The notes under the pieces are model-generated. The model was not told where the DNA came from. It did no database searches and saw only the letters and a program-made list of their open reading frames with translations. A stretch of DNA of 64,000 nucleotides from Paraburkholderia sp. BL25I1N1 (GTDB lineage Bacteria; Pseudomonadota; Gammaproteobacteria; Burkholderiales; Burkholderiaceae): the NCBI RefSeq assembly GCF_003002025.1, contig NZ_PVZB01000012.1:208730-272729 (forward strand), read 5' to 3'. This document shows, in pieces, positions 34,347 through 42,922 of the stretch. How positions within the stretch are numbered: position 1 is the stretch's first letter; every line of letters begins with the position of its first letter. The translations under genes were made by a program, and so were the position numbers.

Positions 34347-34772
34347 ATGAATCCGCTCACTGGTCCCGATCTGTGTCACTGTCTGGCTGCGCGTCGCGCT
34401 GCGCGGTATGTATCGCGTATCTTCGATAGCCATCTGTCGGGCGTTGGTATCTCGATCTCGCAGTTTTCGATACTTGCGCTGGTTGAAGAACATCCTGGCA
34501 TCGCGGTTGCCGATCTCGCCGATCTGATGGTCATGGAGCGGACAACGTTAGTACGTGCACTCAGGCCGCTCAGGGATGCAAAGTGGTTGACGAGCGCCGC
34601 CGAGGGACCGAAAGCGGCGCTGGCGTTCACGCTGTCCGCCGCGGGCAAAGCAAAGCTGTTGGAAGCCGAGCCGTGCTGGCGAGCAGCGCAGGCGGAGTTC
34701 GAAGCCGGCGTCGGTCGCAAACAGGCGGTTGCACTCCGAGCAGGTCTGTTGGGTGTCGTTTTTGAAGGTTAA
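34347..34772 (+). CDS. MarR-family transcriptional regulator
   Basis: A 141-residue winged-helix regulator. SISQFSILALVEEHPGIAVA, then DLADLMVMERTTLVRALRPL, is the recognition region, followed by the wing (SAAEGPKAALAFTLSAAGKA). The N-terminus CHCLAARRAARYVSRIFD carries two cysteines, as in MarR/OhrR-like redox or phenolic-acid sensors. The start at 34347 was chosen because the promoter ends just before it; the ATG at 34332 overlaps the operator. It likely binds TGTGYAAYTGCACR, seen at its own promoter, at the operon directly downstream, and at two promoters near 53-54.5 kb. Confidence 0.88.
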   Translation: MNPLTGPDLCHCLAARRAARYVSRIFDSHLSGVGISISQFSILALVEEHPGIAVADLADLMVMERTTLVRALRPLRDAKWLTSAAEGPKAALAFTLSAAGKAKLLEAEPCWRAAQAEFEAGVGRKQAVALRAGLLGVVFEG

Positions 34773-34779
34773 AAATTTT

Positions 34780-34808
34780 TTGTGAGTACGTGTGTAATTG
34801 CACATATT
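34780..34808 (+). promoter_or_regulatory. Promoter and MarR-type operator of the NTF2/AKR/GST operon
   Basis: -35 TTGTGA (34780-34785) and -10 CATATT (34803-34808) stand 17 bases apart. TGTGTAATTGCACA (34791-34804) lies between them and differs by two bases from the operator at the MarR promoter. This supports repression of the downstream operon by the same regulator. Confidence 0.6.
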
Positions 34809-34851
34809 GAACGCCCTCGTTCCGATAGGCATTTTCTTTGAAGGATCTTGC

Positions 34852-35400
34852 ATGACAGCCTTTCCCTCCGTTCCACATACGAGCGCAGTCAGCGCTGACG
34901 ACCGCGCCAGCGCCGTCGATTTCGTCAATCGCGTCAACTGGTTCTTCGAGACGTGGGATGTCGAAGCCATGATCGAGGCGTTCCTGCCCGACGCCGTCGC
35001 GTACCACTTTCACGGAACGATCAGTGGACACGCAGAAATCCGACGCTTCTTCGAGCGCGACTATCCGTACCTGATACCCGGCGTGGGGCGTCACGCCACA
35101 AACCATATCGTCGACGCTGACGAAGACGGCGTGGTCGTGCGTTACCAGAATCTGCTGGTCCGCCATGCAGCGCCCGAGGATGCGACCAAACTGGGTGCCG
35201 GTCAGGTGATGCACAGCGATAGCGGACTGCCCGCGATCTGGCTGTATTCTCCGATGCGTGATCGTCTCCGCAAGACAGCAACGGGATGGAGAATTTACGA
35301 GCGCTATATCGGTGGCTCGACCACCAACCGTGCGCTGACGCCTGCTGACACGTCGGCAGCTGCGGCGGTTCCGTATCTCCCGAAAACTCAAGGAGTGTAA
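34852..35400 (+). CDS. NTF2-like (SnoaL-type) small enzyme
   Basis: A 182-residue single-domain protein of the nuclear transport factor 2 superfamily: VNRVNWFFETWDVEAMIEAF, PDAVAYHFHGTISGHAEIRR, and a closing WRIYERYIGGS. Such proteins are small isomerases, dehydratases or cyclases, or non-catalytic ligand binders. The ATG has AAGGA seven bases upstream. It is the first gene of an operon with an aldo/keto reductase (two bases away) and a GST, under a MarR-type operator. Together they suggest processing of a reactive carbonyl or aromatic compound. Confidence 0.8.
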   Translation: MTAFPSVPHTSAVSADDRASAVDFVNRVNWFFETWDVEAMIEAFLPDAVAYHFHGTISGHAEIRRFFERDYPYLIPGVGRHATNHIVDADEDGVVVRYQNLLVRHAAPEDATKLGAGQVMHSDSGLPAIWLYSPMRDRLRKTATGWRIYERYIGGSTTNRALTPADTSAAAAVPYLPKTQGV

Positions 35401-35402
35401 TC

Positions 35403-36449
35403 GTGCGATATCGTCTCTTTGGTCAACATACTGGCCTGCGGGTATCTGAACTGGTTCTCGGAACAGCCAATTTCGGCGGCCGGTGGGGGTACGGAGCAGA
35501 TCTCGACGCCGCGCGAGAGATTGTCGACCGCTACGCGGACGCGGGCGGTAACTTTCTGGATTGCGCCGACGTGTATCAGTTCGGTGAATCCGAGGAGTTT
35601 CTCGGTAAGCTGCTCACAAACCGTCGGGATAACTTCGTGATCGCGACCAAGTACACTCAGGCAGCTACGCCCAACGCGGGCGCTCTGGCGACGGGCAACA
35701 GCCGGCTCGCGATGCGCCTGTCTGTTGAGGCGAGCCTCAAGCGTCTCAAGACGGATCGCATCGACCTCTACTGGGTGCACTTTTCCGATGGCATCACGCC
35801 AACGGACGAGATCATGCGAGGCCTCGACGACCTCGTGCGCAGCGGCAAGGTGCTGTATATCGGACTGTCGGACTTCCCTGCGTGGCGCGTCGCGCGGGCA
35901 TCAACGATCGCCGAGCTACGCGGCTGGGCGCGAGTCGCCGGGTTGCAGTTTGAGCACAGCCTGGTCGAGCGGACGAGCGAGCACGAACTCATGCCGGCGG
36001 GGAAGGCCCTTGGACTGGGGATGGTGGCATGGTCGCCGCTCGGTGGTGGACTGCTTTCGGGCAAGTACCGTCGGGGCGAGAAAGGCCGGCTCGAAGCGCT
36101 GGGCGGTGCGGTATTCCAGCAGGAAAATTCCAGTCAGCGTACTGCCATCGTCGATGCCACCCTTGGGGTTGCGACCGAGCTTGGAGTCTCGCCGTCCGAG
36201 GTAGCCGTGGCGTGGGTCTTGCAGAAGGGTTCGCTGCCGATTATCGGACCTCGGACGAGCGAACAGTTAACAGCATACCTTGGCGCCTCAAAGCTCAGGC
36301 TCGCTCCGCATCACGTCGAGCTGCTGGATCGCGCCAGCGCATTGTCGCCGATCTTTCCGCAGTCCATGATCGATGCGCCAGCATACCGGCAAGCTGCGGC
36401 CGGAGGCCAGTACGAGCGCGTAGTCATGCCGGAAACGCCGGCTCCCTGA
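35403..36449 (+). CDS. Aldo/keto reductase
   Basis: A 348-residue NADPH-dependent oxidoreductase. The catalytic tetrad is visible: Asp in FLDCADVYQFGESEEFLGK (with Tyr), Lys in IATKYTQ, His in LYWVHFSDG. The cofactor region WVLQKGSLPIIGPRTSEQL ends the barrel. The start is a GTG with GGAG upstream, directly after the NTF2-like stop codon. It fits the AKR11/12-like (YajO/TAS-type) group, acting on sugars, aldehydes or quinones. It is the second gene of the MarR-box operon. Confidence 0.92.
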   Translation: MRYRLFGQHTGLRVSELVLGTANFGGRWGYGADLDAAREIVDRYADAGGNFLDCADVYQFGESEEFLGKLLTNRRDNFVIATKYTQAATPNAGALATGNSRLAMRLSVEASLKRLKTDRIDLYWVHFSDGITPTDEIMRGLDDLVRSGKVLYIGLSDFPAWRVARASTIAELRGWARVAGLQFEHSLVERTSEHELMPAGKALGLGMVAWSPLGGGLLSGKYRRGEKGRLEALGGAVFQQENSSQRTAIVDATLGVATELGVSPSEVAVAWVLQKGSLPIIGPRTSEQLTAYLGASKLRLAPHHVELLDRASALSPIFPQSMIDAPAYRQAAAGGQYERVVMPETPAP

Positions 36450-36451
36450 CG

Positions 36452-37072
36452 ATGCCTGACGATGTTGTCCTGTACGGCGCGAAGACGGGTAACTGTCTTC
36501 GCGTGGCCATTGCGCTGGAGGAACTTGCCATCGCGCACCGCGTCGTGCTGCTTGACCTCGGGGCGGGCGAACAGCGCACACCCGATTTTCTTGCCCTTAA
36601 TCCAGGTGGAAAAGTGCCGGTGCTGCGAGTTCGCTCGTCGAGGGGGCCGCCGCTCGTGCTTGCGCAGTCCAACGCGATTCTTCTTTACCTTGCACAGCAA
36701 GCGGGCGGGAGGTTGTTGCCGCGCGAAAAGGATCCATCGGCTCCCCTCGCGTTGGAACGATTCTTCTTTTTCGTGACTGATGTGATTGCGCCCAGCCACG
36801 CGTCCTTCTTTCTGCGAAGCGAAGGATGCGACGAGGGGCGTCGATTGATGGAACAACGCACCCTCGACGCGCTTCTTGCGAGCGAGGGGTTTCTGGAAAA
36901 CGCACGATTCATGGCGGGCCAGTCATTCACACTGGCGGACATTGCTGCCGCGACTATCGTAGCCGCGTTGTCGTCGTCGATTGACTGGACGGGGCATCCG
37001 CGACTTCATCGATGGTTCGCGTGCGTCATGGCGCGGCCGGGCGTGAAACGTGGCATGACCGCTTTCGACTGA
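36452..37072 (+). CDS. Glutathione S-transferase (GstB-like)
   Basis: A 206-residue GST. The N-terminal half has VVLYGAKTGNCLRVAIALEE, GKVPVLRV (cis-Pro) and LAQSNAILLYLAQQ. The helical half has ARFMAGQSFTLADIAAATIV. The start ATG is three bases after the aldo/keto reductase stop codon, so the two are coupled; an in-frame extension to 36029 is antisense-like noise. It is last in the MarR-box operon and likely detoxifies an electrophile made or encountered there. Confidence 0.9.
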   Translation: MPDDVVLYGAKTGNCLRVAIALEELAIAHRVVLLDLGAGEQRTPDFLALNPGGKVPVLRVRSSRGPPLVLAQSNAILLYLAQQAGGRLLPREKDPSAPLALERFFFFVTDVIAPSHASFFLRSEGCDEGRRLMEQRTLDALLASEGFLENARFMAGQSFTLADIAAATIVAALSSSIDWTGHPRLHRWFACVMARPGVKRGMTAFD

Positions 37073-37093
37073 CGCTCAACTCGAGGGCATGCG

Positions 37094-38059
37094 TTAGTTC
37101 GAATCGCCGCCATTGCGCGCGGCGCGGGGCGAATATCCGAAACATGCCTTGAACGCCCGTGAGAACGAGGCGTCCGACCCGTAACCGGCGACGGACGCTG
37201 CCTCGCTGATCCGCACGCGGCCGTTGCGCAGCAGGTCCGCAGCGAGAGTCAGTCGCCACCGTGCGAGATACCGGAGCGGCGGCTCGCCGACGACCTTCGT
37301 GAACCGCTCTGCAAAGTGTGACCGGGACATGGCCGCAATCTTCGCGAGTTCGCCCAGCTTCCATTCCCGCGCAGGCTCGCCGTGCATTGCCGCCAGCGCA
37401 CGCCCAAGTCGGACATCGCCGAGACCCCGGAGCCATCCACTGTGGGCCGGACGAGTGGTTGCCCACTCGCGCAAGCTCCGTATCACGAGCAGATCAATCA
37501 GGCGTGAAATCATCAAGGCAGCGCCAGGCGCCGGCTCGCTCGCCTCCAGCCGCACGAACCGTAGGATCGCGCTTTGCCATTCGGGCGCGCCTGATGCCTC
37601 GGCGTGAAGATGCATGACATTCGGAAGACCAGCAACCAGGGGGCCGACTGAAACCGATTCGAACTGAAATGAGCCGGTCAAGACGCGAAAGGGCCCGCTG
37701 GCGAAACGGTGTAAATCAACTGGCGCCGGGAGTGAACCGAACCCAGACCCGGGTGTGTCGATCGTCGTCAGGACATGCGCGCATCCTCTCGGTAGAAGGA
37801 CGAGATCACCGGCGGCCAGGGATACGGCGTCATTAGTCGCGGTATCAAGTCTGAACGCGCCGTGTTCGACAAAGTGAAAGCGGGCGCGTCCGGCGTCGAA
37901 CGCTTTAGATTGAGCCTCGCCCATCTCGTACACCTCGATCGATTCACCCCTTAGCCGTATCAGATCCAGAACGTCGGAAAGCACATCCTGCCGGGGCAGC
38001 CTATAGCCGCGCAATGCCCGCTGACGCGCGAGTACGCTCGTTGCCTCGTCGACAATCAT
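37094..38059 (-). CDS. AraC-family regulator with cupin sensor domain
   Basis: A 321-residue regulator. The N-terminal half is a cupin-type effector domain (ARFHFVEHGAFRLDT, LPRGCAHVLTT). The C-terminal 100 residues contain two helix-turn-helix units: LGELAKIAAMSRSHFAERFT and RISEAASVAGYGSDASFSRA, then FKACFGYSPRAAR. It resembles the AraC_binding_2/Cupin_6 group often next to oxidoreductases. No ribosome site precedes the ATG; a 57-codon upstream frame stops three bases before it, and an intrinsic terminator lies within that frame. It is convergent with the MarR-box operon. Confidence 0.9.
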   Translation of the reverse strand: MIVDEATSVLARQRALRGYRLPRQDVLSDVLDLIRLRGESIEVYEMGEAQSKAFDAGRARFHFVEHGAFRLDTATNDAVSLAAGDLVLLPRGCAHVLTTIDTPGSGFGSLPAPVDLHRFASGPFRVLTGSFQFESVSVGPLVAGLPNVMHLHAEASGAPEWQSAILRFVRLEASEPAPGAALMISRLIDLLVIRSLREWATTRPAHSGWLRGLGDVRLGRALAAMHGEPAREWKLGELAKIAAMSRSHFAERFTKVVGEPPLRYLARWRLTLAADLLRNGRVRISEAASVAGYGSDASFSRAFKACFGYSPRAARNGGDSN

Positions 38060-38062
38060 GCT

Positions 38063-38236
38063 TTAAGCCCAATAAAAAAACGCACGTCCGAGAACGTGCG
38101 CTGCGACAAAGGAAGGATCGGTATGGAGGAGCGCTCCTTCGCGCCGCAAAGTACAAACGCAACCGACCGGTGTTGCCTCTTCTTCCCGTCGATGCCATGC
38201 ATCGCGCGGGCGATCCGCTTGTGCAGCGTACCGCAT
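38063..38236 (-). CDS. Possible 57-codon upstream ORF in the AraC leader
   Basis: ATG at 38236 has GGAGAG five bases upstream and the frame closes with TAA only three bases before the AraC start codon. It encodes 57 residues (begins MRYAAQADRPRDAWH, ends GRAFFYWA) with no known family. Its last codons run through the terminator hairpin at 38074-38101. If translated, ribosomes would disrupt the hairpin and deliver initiation at araC. Composition alone does not prove coding. Confidence 0.35.
   Translation of the reverse strand: MRYAAQADRPRDAWHRREEEATPVGCVCTLRREGALLHTDPSFVAAHVLGRAFFYWA
38074..38101 (-). terminator. Intrinsic terminator in the leader of the AraC gene
   Basis: On the minus strand CGCACGT, a six-base loop and ACGTGCG are followed by seven consecutive T residues and TATT. 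This is a textbook rho-independent terminator. It points toward the AraC gene and ends 15 bases before its ATG, so it either ends a short upstream RNA or acts as an attenuator. Confidence 0.75.
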
Positions 38237-38525
38237 GAGGCTCTCCATATATATCTGTTGACGGCGAACACACTTACCGGCAGGCACGAATAATCCGCCG
38301 AAGCACCGCTGGGCTTGCAATGCATCGATGCCTGTTCAATGAGGCGTGTAAACCTCTTTTGAAAAGGCTTGACCAAATGGATTTCACTGATAATCTAACG
38401 CGACTTAGAGTGCGTACGAAATCTAAATAACCCGTGTTGTTGCGTGCATGGCGCGATCAGTTCCTGCGCCGGCCAATGAAGGCGCCATTTCATGAAAGGG
38501 CGAACGGCAACACTTTTCAAGGTGA

Positions 38526-39770
38526 TTGAAGGTGGATACGAAAACAAGAGTGGATGACGGTGAAACGGTTCGCCGCCCTCGGCGCGCGCCAAAGGGGCTT
38601 CGAACGAGAACGTGGGTGGCAGCGGCAGTTGTGATCATTGCGGGTGGGGGCGCGTGGTTTTTCTACCCGCATGGTGGGGGCGGCAGCGTCGCCAATGCGC
38701 GGCCGGTGCCTCCTCACGAGGTGTCAGTCAGCAAGCCACTCTTGCGAGAACTCGACACGCGACTTGGGTTTCTTGGGCAGTTCTCGGCAGTCGATCAGGT
38801 GGAACTCCGCGCGCAGGTGGGCGGGACGCTCACGGGCGTTCACTTCCGGGACGGCGACATCGTTCACAAAGGCGATCTTCTGTTCACCATCGATCCGGTG
38901 CCGTACGAAATCCGGCTTGCACAGGCGACTGCCCAGCGCCAAACCGCCGAGGCGCGCCTGACTCTCGCGAAGCAGGAGCTGGCGCGAGCGCAGGACCTGG
39001 AGCGCAATGACGCCGGCACGAAGCAGAACGTCGAGCAGCGTACATCTGAACTGAATGCGGCACAGGCCGCGCTGGGCGACGCCTCGGCGCAGATCCGGGA
39101 CGCCCGTTTCGATCTCGATCATTGTCGCGTCACCGCACCGTTCAGCGGGCGCATTGGCAGGCATCTCGTTTCCGTTGGCAATCTGATCGCAGGCAGCCGC
39201 GCTGCGACGAGTCCGACGACATTGCTCGCGACGCTCGTCTCGCTGGATCCGGTCTACCTCGACTTCGATATGAGCGAGGCGGATTTCCAGTCGTTTTCGC
39301 GCTATCGCGGCGACACGAAAGGACTGCCCGCGAATCGCGTCGAACTGGCCTCGGGCGATTCGTCCACATACACACGGCAGGGCACGCTCGATTTCGTGGA
39401 CAACGTGCTGGACCGCTCGAGTGGAACAATCCACGCTCGAGCGACGGTTCCCAATGCCGACCTGCGCTTTACGCCCGGTGAGTTTTCGCGCGTGCGGCTT
39501 GCAGTGGCACATCCCACGCCGACATTGCTTGTACCCGATGCGTCCGTGTTGCCAGATCAGTCGGAACATGTCGTGATGACGGTTGCCGATGACGGAACGG
39601 TGGCGCCGAAGAATGTCGAGATCGGCGATATACGCGGCGGATTGCGCGTGATCCGCTCGGGCCTGTCGCGCGACGATCGAGTGATTGTCGACGGCCTGCC
39701 TTATGCAGCTCCCGGTACCAAGGTGGCGACGCGCGTTGGTGCGATCCGCTATGAGCCTCAACAGAACTAG
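38526..39770 (+). CDS. RND efflux periplasmic adaptor, second operon
   Basis: A 414-residue membrane-fusion protein. An uncleaved N-terminal anchor (WVAAAVVIIAGGGAWFFYP) replaces the lipobox seen in the first operon. Lipoyl halves LRAQVGGTLTGVHFRDGDIV and CRVTAPFSGRIGRHLVSVGN flank the hairpin; the barrel and membrane-proximal region follow (FTPGEFSRVRLAVA). The start codon is uncertain: TTG at 38526 or GTG at 38532. It is first of three genes with a pump and a channel. The MexE/BpeE-like group is the nearest match by pattern. Confidence 0.93.
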   Translation: MKVDTKTRVDDGETVRRPRRAPKGLRTRTWVAAAVVIIAGGGAWFFYPHGGGGSVANARPVPPHEVSVSKPLLRELDTRLGFLGQFSAVDQVELRAQVGGTLTGVHFRDGDIVHKGDLLFTIDPVPYEIRLAQATAQRQTAEARLTLAKQELARAQDLERNDAGTKQNVEQRTSELNAAQAALGDASAQIRDARFDLDHCRVTAPFSGRIGRHLVSVGNLIAGSRAATSPTTLLATLVSLDPVYLDFDMSEADFQSFSRYRGDTKGLPANRVELASGDSSTYTRQGTLDFVDNVLDRSSGTIHARATVPNADLRFTPGEFSRVRLAVAHPTPTLLVPDASVLPDQSEHVVMTVADDGTVAPKNVEIGDIRGGLRVIRSGLSRDDRVIVDGLPYAAPGTKVATRVGAIRYEPQQN

Positions 39771-39784
39771 CGGACAGGGAAGCC

Positions 39785-42700
39785 ATGCGTATTGCCCATT
39801 TCTTTATCGACAGGCCGCGCTTTGCGACGGTGGTCAGCGCATTTCTCACGCTGATCGGCCTGGGCGCGATGTTCGTGCTGCCTGTCGCCCAGTACCCGGA
39901 GATCGTTCCACCCACCGTGCAGGTGACCACGTCATATCCAGGCGCGTCCGCGGAAACGATCGCACGCACCGTGGCCACTCCGCTGGAACAACAGATCAAC
40001 GGCGTCGAAAACATGCTCTACATGGGCAGTCAGTCGACGGGCGACGGGAGGCTGACGGTCACTGTGACGTTTCGTATTGGCACAGACCTGAATGTCGCGC
40101 AGATGCTCACGCAGAACCGCGTTCAGGATGCATTGCCCCGTCTTCCGGAAGATGTCCAGCGCCTTGGTGTTCAGGTCCGGAAGTCGACGCCTAGCATTCT
40201 TCTGGCCGTTCACCTTTACTCGCCGGACAAATCGCGCGACACGCTTTATCTATCGAACTACGCAACGCTTCACGTGAAGGACACGTTGGCGCGGTTGCAG
40301 GGTGTCGGCGACGTGCAGTTCCAGGGCGCGCGGGAGTATGCAATGCGTGTCTGGATCGATCCGGACAAGGTTGCCGCTAACAACATGAACGCCAGCGAAG
40401 TGCTCACGGCACTGCGTGCGCAGAACCTGCAGGTCTCGGCCGGTATCCTGAACCAGCCGCCGACGGCGGGGAACGATGCCTATCAGATCAACGTCGAGGC
40501 GCTGGGCCGGCTGTCAACACCGCAGGAATTCTCGGATGTGGTTGTTAAGTCCGACACTCAGGGACGAGTGACTCGCATACGCGATATCGGTCGTGTCGAA
40601 GTAGGGGCCGCAGACTACGGCTCGACAGCGTTCATGGATCGCGACAATGCGTCGACATTGCTCATCTATGCGGAGCCGGGCGCTAACTCGCTTGCGGTTG
40701 AACAGCAGGTTCTGTCCGCCATGCGCGGGTTGAAGAACGACTTCCCGCCGGGAATGGATTACAAGATCATCTACGATCCGACCATCTTCATCGGTAAGTC
40801 GGTCGACGAGGTGATTGTCACGATCTTCGTCGCCATCCTGCTGGTTGTTGGTGTCGTCTTCCTGTTTTTGCAGAACTGGCGGGCCACGATTATCCCGGTC
40901 GTTGCAATTCCCGTCTCACTGCTCGGGTCTTTCATCGTGCTTGCGACGTTCGGGATATCGCTCAATAACCTGTCTTTATTTGGCCTCGTGCTAGCGGTCG
41001 GAATTGTCGTCGATGATGCGATCGTTGTGGTCGAGAACGTGGAGCGCAATATGCGCTCGGGGATGTCGCCAGCCGAGGCCGCGCACCGGACGATGGACGA
41101 AGTGGGCGGCGCACTCCTATCCATTGCGCTGACACTATGTGCCGTCTTTGTGCCTTCTGCCTTCCTGAGCGGTATCTCGGGGCTATTCTTTCGCCAGTTT
41201 GCGGTGACAATCGCCGCGTCAACGGTGATCTCCTGTTTTGTGTCGCTTACTCTCAGTCCAGCCCTTTGCGCGGTGCTCTTCAAGTCACATGAGCCACACG
41301 ACGCGTCGCGTGCGGGATTTGGGCAGCGTCTGCTGCACGCAGGCTTTGACCGCTTCAACCGGGGTTTCGACAAGCTGTCGTTCGGGTACGGAAACGTCAC
41401 ACGTCGTCTCGTTCGTGGCCTGACCGTTGTTCTTGCGATCTACGTGGTGCTGATAGGGATTACGGGTTTCGAATTCTCGCGCACGCCAACCGGCTTTATT
41501 CCGGAGCAGGATCAAGGCTATCTGATTACCGTGGTTCAGCTTCCTCCCGGAGCGTCACTGGACCGTACCGAGAAAGTCGTCCGGAATGCAATTGACATTA
41601 TTCTGTCCACGCGCGGTATTGAACACGTTGCCCCGTTCGTTGGGCTTGACGCGACAACGTTGACCGTTGCATCGAACTCGGGAACGATTTTTTCGGGGCT
41701 GCCGTCGCTCTATAACCACGAGCTTCCGGGAGTGACAGCGAACACGGTATTGGCCGACCTGCGCAAACGCCTGTCTGTCATCAAGGACGCGTACGTACTG
41801 ACGATTCCGCCGCCACCTGTACAGGGGCTCGGCAATTCAGGCGGATTCAAGATGATGCTGGAAGACCGCGCAGGGCTCGGGTCGGAGGCGCTCGCGCATG
41901 CGGCGAATGCTCTTGTTGCCGCGGCGAACAGGGATCCGAGTTTTGCTGGGGTCTTTACCCTGTTCAACGCGGGGTCGCCATCGGTTTTCGCGAACATTGA
42001 CCGTGTGAAAGCAGAAAAGGTTGGGCTGACACCCACGGATGTATTTTCCACCCTGCAGGTCTATCTGGGTTCGCAGTATGTGAACGACTTCAACTATCTG
42101 GGCAGAACTTATCAGGTCATCGTTCAGGCTGACGGACAGTTCCGGCATGCCCCGCAGGACATTACCCGACTGAAGGCGCGAAACCTGTCCGGTGAAATGG
42201 TACCGATCGGCACGGTGGCGCAAATGGAAAACCGTACGATTCCCTATCGCGTACCGCGCTACAACCTGTACCCGGCGGCCGAAGTCCAGGGCGTCGCAGC
42301 GCCGGGTGTTGCCACCGGCACGGCACTGCATCGCATGGAAGAGCTCGCCCGCGAGGTTCTGCCACAAGGCATCGGTTTTGAATGGACGGACTTGGCGTAC
42401 CAGCAGCAGCAACATGGCACCCCGACGCTTCTGGTCTTCGGTGCGGCGGCTCTCTTCGTGTTTCTCGTTCTCGTCGCGCAGTATGAGAGCTGGAAGCTCC
42501 CCCTTGCGATCGTCCTCATCGTGCCGATGTGCATTCTGGCCTCGGTTACCGGCCTGATCGCCCGTGGCATGCCGATCGATATCCTCGCGCAGATTGGCTT
42601 TGTCGTTCTGGTCGGTCTCGCCGCGAAGAATGCAATCCTGATCGTCGAGTTCGCACGTCAGAAGGAGGACGAAGGCTCCGGCCCGATTGATGCCGCCGTG

Positions 42701-42922
42701 CACGCTGCACGTACGCGGCTACGTCCCATCCTGATGACATCTTTCGCTTTCATCCTGGGCGTCGCGCCGCTCGCTGTGGCGACGGGTGCTGGTGCCGAAA
42801 TGAGGCAGTCGCTGGGCACGGCAGTGCTGTTCGGCATGCTCGGCGTGACCTGTTTCGGGTTGCTGTTCACTCCCGCCTTCTATGTCTTTATTCGCAGGGT
42901 CGGCCGCAAGGAACGCACATGA
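39785..42922 (+). CDS. RND efflux pump, HAE1 family, second operon
   Basis: A 1045-residue proton-driven transporter. The N-terminus is MRIAHFFIDRPRFATVVSAF and the proton-relay aspartates are in VGIVVDDAIVVVENVERNM. The C-terminal half signature is LAAKNAILIVEFARQKEDEG. The start has AGGGA close upstream. It overlaps the channel gene by four bases (ATGA). The pattern resembles MexF/BpeF-type pumps that export chloramphenicol, quinolones or trimethoprim, but that specificity is only family knowledge. Confidence 0.95.
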   Translation: MRIAHFFIDRPRFATVVSAFLTLIGLGAMFVLPVAQYPEIVPPTVQVTTSYPGASAETIARTVATPLEQQINGVENMLYMGSQSTGDGRLTVTVTFRIGTDLNVAQMLTQNRVQDALPRLPEDVQRLGVQVRKSTPSILLAVHLYSPDKSRDTLYLSNYATLHVKDTLARLQGVGDVQFQGAREYAMRVWIDPDKVAANNMNASEVLTALRAQNLQVSAGILNQPPTAGNDAYQINVEALGRLSTPQEFSDVVVKSDTQGRVTRIRDIGRVEVGAADYGSTAFMDRDNASTLLIYAEPGANSLAVEQQVLSAMRGLKNDFPPGMDYKIIYDPTIFIGKSVDEVIVTIFVAILLVVGVVFLFLQNWRATIIPVVAIPVSLLGSFIVLATFGISLNNLSLFGLVLAVGIVVDDAIVVVENVERNMRSGMSPAEAAHRTMDEVGGALLSIALTLCAVFVPSAFLSGISGLFFRQFAVTIAASTVISCFVSLTLSPALCAVLFKSHEPHDASRAGFGQRLLHAGFDRFNRGFDKLSFGYGNVTRRLVRGLTVVLAIYVVLIGITGFEFSRTPTGFIPEQDQGYLITVVQLPPGASLDRTEKVVRNAIDIILSTRGIEHVAPFVGLDATTLTVASNSGTIFSGLPSLYNHELPGVTANTVLADLRKRLSVIKDAYVLTIPPPPVQGLGNSGGFKMMLEDRAGLGSEALAHAANALVAAANRDPSFAGVFTLFNAGSPSVFANIDRVKAEKVGLTPTDVFSTLQVYLGSQYVNDFNYLGRTYQVIVQADGQFRHAPQDITRLKARNLSGEMVPIGTVAQMENRTIPYRVPRYNLYPAAEVQGVAAPGVATGTALHRMEELAREVLPQGIGFEWTDLAYQQQQHGTPTLLVFGAAALFVFLVLVAQYESWKLPLAIVLIVPMCILASVTGLIARGMPIDILAQIGFVVLVGLAAKNAILIVEFARQKEDEGSGPIDAAVHAARTRLRPILMTSFAFILGVAPLAVATGAGAEMRQSLGTAVLFGMLGVTCFGLLFTPAFYVFIRRVGRKERT

